From the NCBI RefSeq assembly GCF_024519725.1, contig NZ_JALJRK010000043.1, forward strand, positions 1 to 44,409: a stretch of 44,409 nucleotides of DNA, read 5' to 3'. Shown in pieces: positions 39,417 through 44,409 of this stretch. The notes under the pieces were generated by a model. It saw nothing but the letters and a program-made list of their open reading frames with translations. It did not search any database and was not told the DNA's origin. Made by a program: the position numbers and the translations under genes. Positions within the stretch are counted from its first letter, which is position 1. Each line of letters begins with the position of its first letter. The DNA is from Microvirga sp. Mcv34 (GTDB taxonomy: Bacteria > Pseudomonadota > Alphaproteobacteria > Rhizobiales > Beijerinckiaceae).

Positions 39417-41981
39417 TCAGGCGGCCGCGGCCATGGCAAGATCGCTGCCGACGGCGCCGTAGATCTTGTCCTCATCGCCATAGATCTCGTTGGCGATGCG
39501 GAGCTTGGTGTCGACGATGCTGCAGATGTAAGCGTCAATCGACCCTTTGATGACCATGTACCAGACATTGACAGGCCTGGACTGGCCGTGACGGTGAGAG
39601 CGATCCTCGGCCTGCAATAGGGCAAAAGGATCCCAGTCGACTTCGCAGAAGAGGACCTCCGCGGCACGCGTCATGGTTAACCCTGTTCCTGCGGCCTGAA
39701 TGCCCGCGACGATCACGTCGATTTGGCCTGCCTGGAACTCGTCGATGAGCTTCTGCCGCTTGCGAGGCGTGTTGGCGCCGCCGTGGAGTTTGGCCACTTT
39801 GGGCCCGAAAGCGGAGATGATGTCTGCAAGCTGGTCGATGATCTCCTGGTGATGAGCAAACACCAGCACCGGCTCGCCTTGCTCATACTTGGTAATCACC
39901 CATTCGACGGCATAGGAAATCTTAAACGAAGCTGTCCTGCGGCGGAGCGCATTGAGCTTCGTCATGATTTTCTTTTTCTCGACCTTGTTCTCGGTATTCT
40001 TCAAGGAGTCAAAAATCAGGTTCTCTTCCTTGAGGAGGTCCACAAGGGTGGGGTCCATCACGTCGAGTTCGATGGGCCGGCGTCGCTTGGGAGGCAGACC
40101 CTTCTTGAGACGCCGCAGCATAATGCTGCCCATGATGATGCGGCCGAGTGTCTTGCGACGTTCCCTCCGCTCCTCGTTGTCGGAGTCCAGGTCCCCAAGG
40201 CCGTAGACCTTCGAGAACCGCCCGAAGTCGTCAAATGCCTGAGGAAGCGAGAGGTGGAGCGGGGTAAACAGGTCTTGGGGACGGCGGGTGAGGGGAGTGC
40301 CAGAGAGGAACAGTCCTCCAGAGAGCTTGTAGCCGAGTCGTTCGATGACGGCCCTTGCACGCTTGGCAGTCTGGTTCTTCAGCTTATGGAATTCGTCAAA
40401 GACCGCGTAATCCCACGGGTAGTCGAGGAGTTCCGGATTGTTCAGGATGGATTCGTAAGAGGCGACCGTCACACCTGGCTGGACCGGCGTCTTGGTAAGA
40501 TTAGTGAACAGGTTGACGTGTGGTTGGTATGACACCCAATCTGTTACAGCCCTGGCGAAAGCTGGGGTGACGGAAGCAAGAGTGAGGATCAGCACATAGC
40601 GAGGACGGAGCACGTCAATGACGCCGACCGCTTGCATTGTCTTCCCGTAACCCATGTCGTCTGCGAGAACCGCCCACTGCCGGGTTGTGGCGAAGTTGAT
40701 GCCTGCAATTTGATCCGGCGTATAGCTCTGGCCTTTGAGAGGAGCCGGGACAGGCGCCGGAACTCTTGCTGCCGCTGCCGCCGCATACTCCTCTGCGATC
40801 AACGTCTGGATCGCGATCTCGGTTTCGTCGTCTCCCCACTTCCGGTATTTGGAGGCCGCCACCGGGTCGGTGGTCATCCAGACAGCGTCTTTGGCTACGG
40901 TCCAAGCATTGTCGTTGGCGGCCTCAACCCGTGTCGTGAAGAAGCGCTTCTGCTTTTTCACATACCGGAGCTCAATCTTGAGCGCCCGGTCAGCCTCGGA
41001 TTTCTTCTGTTTGGCGCTGCTGTCGGTGGAGACGACCTGGCCGAGAAGGGCCGAGATGTCGATCGAGCCGATATCGAGGAACTGGAGCTTCGATGTGATC
41101 GCTGCCAGCCCGGTGGCTAGGATTGGATCGGCAAGCTGGGCCAAGTCGCATGCGGCCCGGAGGTTTCGGGTCGTGAACCTGCCGCTGAAGGCATTCCGTG
41201 TACCCAGCGACATGCGAGCCCTGAACCCGTAGGGCCCTAGGACAGAGCGCAGATCCTCCTCCCCATGGACAACAAGACGCTCCTTGCGGGGATCATACGT
41301 CATCCAGGGGCGGCCAAAGGTCAGGCCCTTCTTGACGGCGGCGAGAAGTTTCAGGCCTGCCAGTTCCTCCTCGATCTTCGCCCGGGCCTGGGGTGTGGCG
41401 AGCTTATAGAGTCCAGCCGCCTTGAGGGCAGAGTCGGTGTACCAGAGCGATCCGCTTTCGCTGAAGGCCCATCCGGTGTTCTTGGCCCACCCGCGATGGC
41501 TGAAGCCCCCTACGAAGATAAAGAGGTCACGACTTTTGATATAATGAACGCAGGGCGCTGCGATCGGCTCTTCCAGGACGTCGAGGTGTGGGCACTTGTC
41601 CTTGAGGTTGCGCCGGTCTGCCTCGGGGGCAAAGCCGCACAGGAGGCCGACCTCCCGAAGGGTAGATACGCGCCAGGCAAGTCGCTGGGGGTCATATTTG
41701 AGCCCAAGAGTCTGAGCGAGTGGCGCGAAGCGAGGAGACTTCAGAAGAACTTTCCAGGCGGTGACGTCGTCAGCTTCTCCATCCGGGAGCAGGATCGCTC
41801 CGTAGTTTTTTCCTGAGTTCCATTCGCCGGCAGAGTAGACCGCGGGCAGGTCATCGCCGGCCTGCAAGGCGCGCTGCAAGGCGTCGTTCTCACTGGGATG
41901 CTGGTCGGGGTGGAGTGCAGCTTGTGGCATTACCGATGGACGAGTGGGAACCGAGGCAGAAGAGAGCAGGGGCTCTATCAC
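39417..41981 (-). CDS. SNF2-family DNA helicase/translocase
   Basis: The 854-residue frame has SNF2 ATPase motifs: motif I DDMGYGKT (about residue 440), motif II DEFH (about 529, instead of DEAH/DEGH), motif III SGTP, and in the second lobe FAHHQEIIDQL, HGG, and motif VI QAEDRSHRHGQ (about 795). This is the SMARCAL1/RapA-like layout. Such proteins move along double-stranded DNA to remodel complexes or anneal strands. Residues 1-400 are unassigned and may recognise DNA or a partner. The GTG at 41981 opens the frame; the ATG at 41930 is an alternative. It may belong to defence or plasmid maintenance. Confidence 0.87.
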   Translation of the reverse strand: MIEPLLSSASVPTRPSVMPQAALHPDQHPSENDALQRALQAGDDLPAVYSAGEWNSGKNYGAILLPDGEADDVTAWKVLLKSPRFAPLAQTLGLKYDPQRLAWRVSTLREVGLLCGFAPEADRRNLKDKCPHLDVLEEPIAAPCVHYIKSRDLFIFVGGFSHRGWAKNTGWAFSESGSLWYTDSALKAAGLYKLATPQARAKIEEELAGLKLLAAVKKGLTFGRPWMTYDPRKERLVVHGEEDLRSVLGPYGFRARMSLGTRNAFSGRFTTRNLRAACDLAQLADPILATGLAAITSKLQFLDIGSIDISALLGQVVSTDSSAKQKKSEADRALKIELRYVKKQKRFFTTRVEAANDNAWTVAKDAVWMTTDPVAASKYRKWGDDETEIAIQTLIAEEYAAAAAARVPAPVPAPLKGQSYTPDQIAGINFATTRQWAVLADDMGYGKTMQAVGVIDVLRPRYVLILTLASVTPAFARAVTDWVSYQPHVNLFTNLTKTPVQPGVTVASYESILNNPELLDYPWDYAVFDEFHKLKNQTAKRARAVIERLGYKLSGGLFLSGTPLTRRPQDLFTPLHLSLPQAFDDFGRFSKVYGLGDLDSDNEERRERRKTLGRIIMGSIMLRRLKKGLPPKRRRPIELDVMDPTLVDLLKEENLIFDSLKNTENKVEKKKIMTKLNALRRRTASFKISYAVEWVITKYEQGEPVLVFAHHQEIIDQLADIISAFGPKVAKLHGGANTPRKRQKLIDEFQAGQIDVIVAGIQAAGTGLTMTRAAEVLFCEVDWDPFALLQAEDRSHRHGQSRPVNVWYMVIKGSIDAYICSIVDTKLRIANEIYGDEDKIYGAVGSDLAMAAAA

Positions 41982-42120
41982 TGGGATGCCGTGCAGAATT
42001 CCGCTGAACCACTGGAGTGCTGGCTTTTAGCTCTCTCGCTTTCGGCAATCATGTATTATAGGTCGCCCTGTGACCATTTTAAAACGCGAATCGTCAATGT
42101 ATTTCGGAAGGGACGCGATC

Positions 42121-43707
42121 ATGCCGACCGTGCGGATGCGCAATCAGGCTAAAGTCGGCATGACGTTTTGGGGATTTTTGACAGTGATGGCCCTGGTGAC
42201 AGGGCTTGTTTCGGCCTTCGGGATGGGTTCCGCCTACGCTCAAACCCCACCAGCCCAGACCCCTCAGGTGGGAACGACCGAGTGGTTCCAGCAGAAGTTC
42301 AACGAAAACAGCCAAGCGCTGCTCAGCAAGGGCAAGCAGCTTAAGGACTTCGTGGACGCTTACGGTAGCTGCGTCATGAGTGGATCATCGGACTGTTCGG
42401 CCGATAAGATCACTAATCAGCTCATGATGACCAACCTGCAGAACGAACTCGCGAGTTCCGGCAGTTGGGTCCGGGAGGTGGTCTCGAAGCTGGATGCAAG
42501 CTGCTGGTCGTGCGAGACTTATTCCGCAATCTTCGGCGCCCTGATGGGGCTTGCAGGCGAGACGTTCTCTTTCTTCGTCGAAACAAGAGAGATCGTGGCG
42601 CTCGCCGTGGTTGTTACGCAGATCATTCTGGTAATCAAGGTCTTCCTGATCATCAGCGCCCCCGCGGCTCAAGATTTCAATTCGGCGTATGGTGACGTGT
42701 TCAAGTACATAGGTCGCGTTGGAGTTATTTTTCTTCTTTTCCTGACGCCTTTGACAGCACAGGCGTTTAAAACAAATACCGGATCTGGGAGTGAGCATCC
42801 TGCGAAAGTCCTCTTCGTGGATGGGCCGCTTCTGCTCGGAACCCAGGTGGGGAAGATGCTCGTTGATGAGACGGGGCAAATTACAAAGGCGAAACTGCAG
42901 GATCGGACCTGTGCTGACCCGACGACTGGATCCGGGTCGCTGTCCGACATGGCGAGGGAGCACCTGAAGATCGCCTGTAAAATGCTCTGGTCGTTCCACT
43001 CGATGGGCGTCGCGGGGATTGCCTCTGGCACCTGGCTCATTACGGAGGCTCCGAGGTCCATGAACAATCCGTCCTGGGGCGCGCTCGGTGCGGTTATCGT
43101 CGCCGGCCTCGTCATGACGGTGGCGTTCCTGTTTTTCACCATCACCTTCGGGTTGCGGTACCTGGACGCACTCGTTCGTGCGGGTTTGACCCTGGCGCTC
43201 CTGCCCGTTTTCCTCTTCTTTTGGATCTTCCAGTCCACTCGGAGCATCGCCCATGCGGGTCTGCGGTCACTCCTTTACATGGGAGCCGTGTTTGCCGCCT
43301 CAGGCTTCGTGTTCGTGATCTGCAATGAAATCATGAACTTCGGGTTCTCGAAGGCGCTCGGCTCCAGCGTCACGGCAGACGGAAGCCAAGCATTCCTGAA
43401 CGCCATGTCCCAGGGTGGGTTCAACTGGTTCGTTGGCACCGGCAGCGGTGGGGATGAGGCTAATTGGCTGTCGTTCTTCTATCTGATGGGGGCTTGGGGC
43501 CTCGCGACCAAAGCGGCCAGCATCGTGTTCCAGCTTGCGGAAGAGATTACCCAGTTCCAGGGTGGCTTGACCGGTGCGGGCAAGGAGACTGAAGCCGACC
43601 TGAAGGACAAGGCAAGCTCGGGTATGAGCATGGCTGGCGGAGGTGCAAAACTGATGGGTTCGGGCGCGATGTCGCTCGGCTCCGGCGCCGTTCGGATGAT
43701 GAGGTAA
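42121..43707 (+). CDS. VirB6/TrbL-like polytopic membrane protein
   Basis: From the ATG at 42121, behind GGAAGGGA, the protein is 528 residues. It begins with a signal sequence (about 1-43, ending GSAYA) and a periplasmic segment with two cysteine pairs (CVMSGSSDC and CWSC). Helices follow near 160-220 (IVALAVVVTQIILVIKVFLI, YIGRVGVIFLLFLTPLTAQA) and four to five more at 320-480, then a Gly/Ala/Ser-rich tail. CxxC followed by a bundle of helices fits VirB6/TrbL-type proteins of type IV secretion, which line the inner-membrane channel. No VirB4 or VirD4 ATPase is in the window, so this is a candidate assignment. Confidence 0.6.
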   Translation: MPTVRMRNQAKVGMTFWGFLTVMALVTGLVSAFGMGSAYAQTPPAQTPQVGTTEWFQQKFNENSQALLSKGKQLKDFVDAYGSCVMSGSSDCSADKITNQLMMTNLQNELASSGSWVREVVSKLDASCWSCETYSAIFGALMGLAGETFSFFVETREIVALAVVVTQIILVIKVFLIISAPAAQDFNSAYGDVFKYIGRVGVIFLLFLTPLTAQAFKTNTGSGSEHPAKVLFVDGPLLLGTQVGKMLVDETGQITKAKLQDRTCADPTTGSGSLSDMAREHLKIACKMLWSFHSMGVAGIASGTWLITEAPRSMNNPSWGALGAVIVAGLVMTVAFLFFTITFGLRYLDALVRAGLTLALLPVFLFFWIFQSTRSIAHAGLRSLLYMGAVFAASGFVFVICNEIMNFGFSKALGSSVTADGSQAFLNAMSQGGFNWFVGTGSGGDEANWLSFFYLMGAWGLATKAASIVFQLAEEITQFQGGLTGAGKETEADLKDKASSGMSMAGGGAKLMGSGAMSLGSGAVRMMR

Positions 43708-43716
43708 GGGGCGGCC

Positions 43717-44361
43717 ATGCAAGACTGGGTTCTCGATGCTCAAGCCGACCTCGCCATGTGCCGGGACCAGGCGGCCGGTGCATCCTATTACGTCAAGAAG
43801 AGCGGATCAGATCTTTCCCTGACGATCGAGGTCCATCGACAGGGAGGGGCGCTTTCGCGCCTCACCATTCTTCCCTTCGGCCACTTCGGGGTTGCTGTTG
43901 AGACGGCTCTGATGTGGCGCTCTGAGATGATGGGCGTCGCGAGGGTCTCGGCCGATGAAGCCGACTTTCGGATCAGCCGAGGGAAAGTTCGCAAGCCCGA
44001 GGCTCAACATGTAATCCGGCTCGGCAACTGGATGACACCAAAGTTTGCCTGCGGGCTTATTGTTCGGGCGTTCACGGCGGCCGACTTAGGGAGGGATGTG
44101 ACGGCCGCCGCCAAACGATATGCAGACAGGTATCGGGATGAGAAGGTGGATACCGGAATCGCGTCCGGTTACCGGCTGCAGCACAACATCTTCGAGGATG
44201 AAGGTGGCGGAGCAGATCCGAAGGTGGAGCCAGTATCCTCCGTGGCTGTCGCTCCGGCGCGTCCGCAGAAGCCCAAAGTTGAGACGTCGGTGGTGCCGCC
44301 GGGGCCGATTGCTGCGAAACCAAAGCCCGCCTTCCGTGCCCAGCCGCCGATCCCTATTTAG
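43717..44361 (+). CDS. Hypothetical protein downstream of the VirB6-like gene
   Basis: A 214-residue soluble protein that starts nine bases after the VirB6-like stop codon, with GGGGCGG as ribosome site, so the two form an operon. Residues 1-135 look folded (ASYYVKKSGSDLSLTIEVHR, LTILPFGHFGVAVETALMWR, VIRLGNWMTPKFACGLIVRA). The last 60 are Pro/Ala/Val-rich and disordered. No signal peptide and no known family. It may be a cytoplasmic partner of the membrane complex; the operon probably continues past the window. Confidence 0.6.
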   Translation: MQDWVLDAQADLAMCRDQAAGASYYVKKSGSDLSLTIEVHRQGGALSRLTILPFGHFGVAVETALMWRSEMMGVARVSADEADFRISRGKVRKPEAQHVIRLGNWMTPKFACGLIVRAFTAADLGRDVTAAAKRYADRYRDEKVDTGIASGYRLQHNIFEDEGGGADPKVEPVSSVAVAPARPQKPKVETSVVPPGPIAAKPKPAFRAQPPIPI

Positions 44362-44409
44362 TCGGCCCTGAACAACCCACAACTGATTGAGACAGAAGGA
44401 TTCTTCGCC

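Noticed and set aside
39723..40532. 269-codon plus-strand frame opposite the SNF2 gene
   Set aside because: It mirrors conserved helicase motifs, and its residues look like reverse-frame sequence.
42385..43254. 289-codon minus-strand frame opposite the VirB6-like gene
   Set aside because: It is antisense to well-formed membrane helices and is very rich in Arg/Glu/His, as expected from a mirrored frame.
1..44409. tRNA, rRNA, CRISPR arrays, insertion sequences
   Set aside because: I found no cloverleaf sequence, rRNA core, regular spaced repeats, transposase motifs or terminal inverted repeats with target duplications.

Overview
The window looks like part of a plasmid, or a plasmid-derived element, from an alphaproteobacterium, most likely of the rhizobial/methylobacterial group (Hyphomicrobiales). 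Two families confined to that class are recognisable: a RepC-type replication initiator (22093-23394, minus) and a GcrA-like regulator (15494-16447, minus). The DNA is GC-rich and densely coded. I see no rRNA, tRNA, transposase or CRISPR array. Most genes are hypothetical.

Layout. (1) 0.1-7.6 kb, minus: secreted proteins (one a thermonuclease homologue), a zinc-ribbon protein, an XF1762-like protein, a SLOG/DprA-like protein, a DNA methyltransferase (NPPF) and an M50 site-2 protease. (2) 7.7-8.6 kb, plus: a small RTX calcium-binding protein with its own terminator. (3) 8.7-16.4 kb, minus: coiled-coil and small hypotheticals, a protein ending in a sliding-clamp motif (QLSLF), a TSPPY methyltransferase fused to an Mrr_N-like domain, ssb and the GcrA-like gene. 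(4) 16.8-21.4 kb, minus: an AAA+ ATPase, a single-pass membrane protein and a TadD-like TPR lipoprotein. (5) 21.4-25.1 kb: the replication region, with stand-alone repC, a predicted counter-transcribed RNA opposite its leader, a GANTC-rich AT-rich tract inside repC (candidate oriV), and a divergent HTH/AT-hook protein. (6) 25.1-36.3 kb: mostly plus-strand unknowns, including a 1049-residue membrane-anchored protein and an orphan ParA-like ATPase in a tight operon. A minus-strand gene, apparently frameshifted, carries two RMF-like modules and an FtsZ-like C-terminal peptide. (7) 36.3-42.0 kb, minus: secreted and membrane proteins, a DUF882/MepK-like peptidase and a SNF2-family helicase. (8) 42.1-44.4 kb, plus: a VirB6/TrbL-like polytopic protein and the gene after it, perhaps the edge of a secretion or conjugation cluster outside the window.

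How it may fit together. repC, ctRNA, ParA-like ATPase, SSB and clamp-motif protein form a replication and maintenance set. Two methyltransferases, a GcrA-like protein and clustered GANTC sites suggest a link to the host's methylation-based cell-cycle control. The RMF/FtsZ-tail protein hints at interference with ribosomes or division. Three short motifs recur between genes: GAATTA, often in pairs 20-21 bp apart; TTCTCGAATCAT at gene starts; and CAATCCCCAAAA in leaders. They suggest shared control across the element. Functions beyond named domains are inference.
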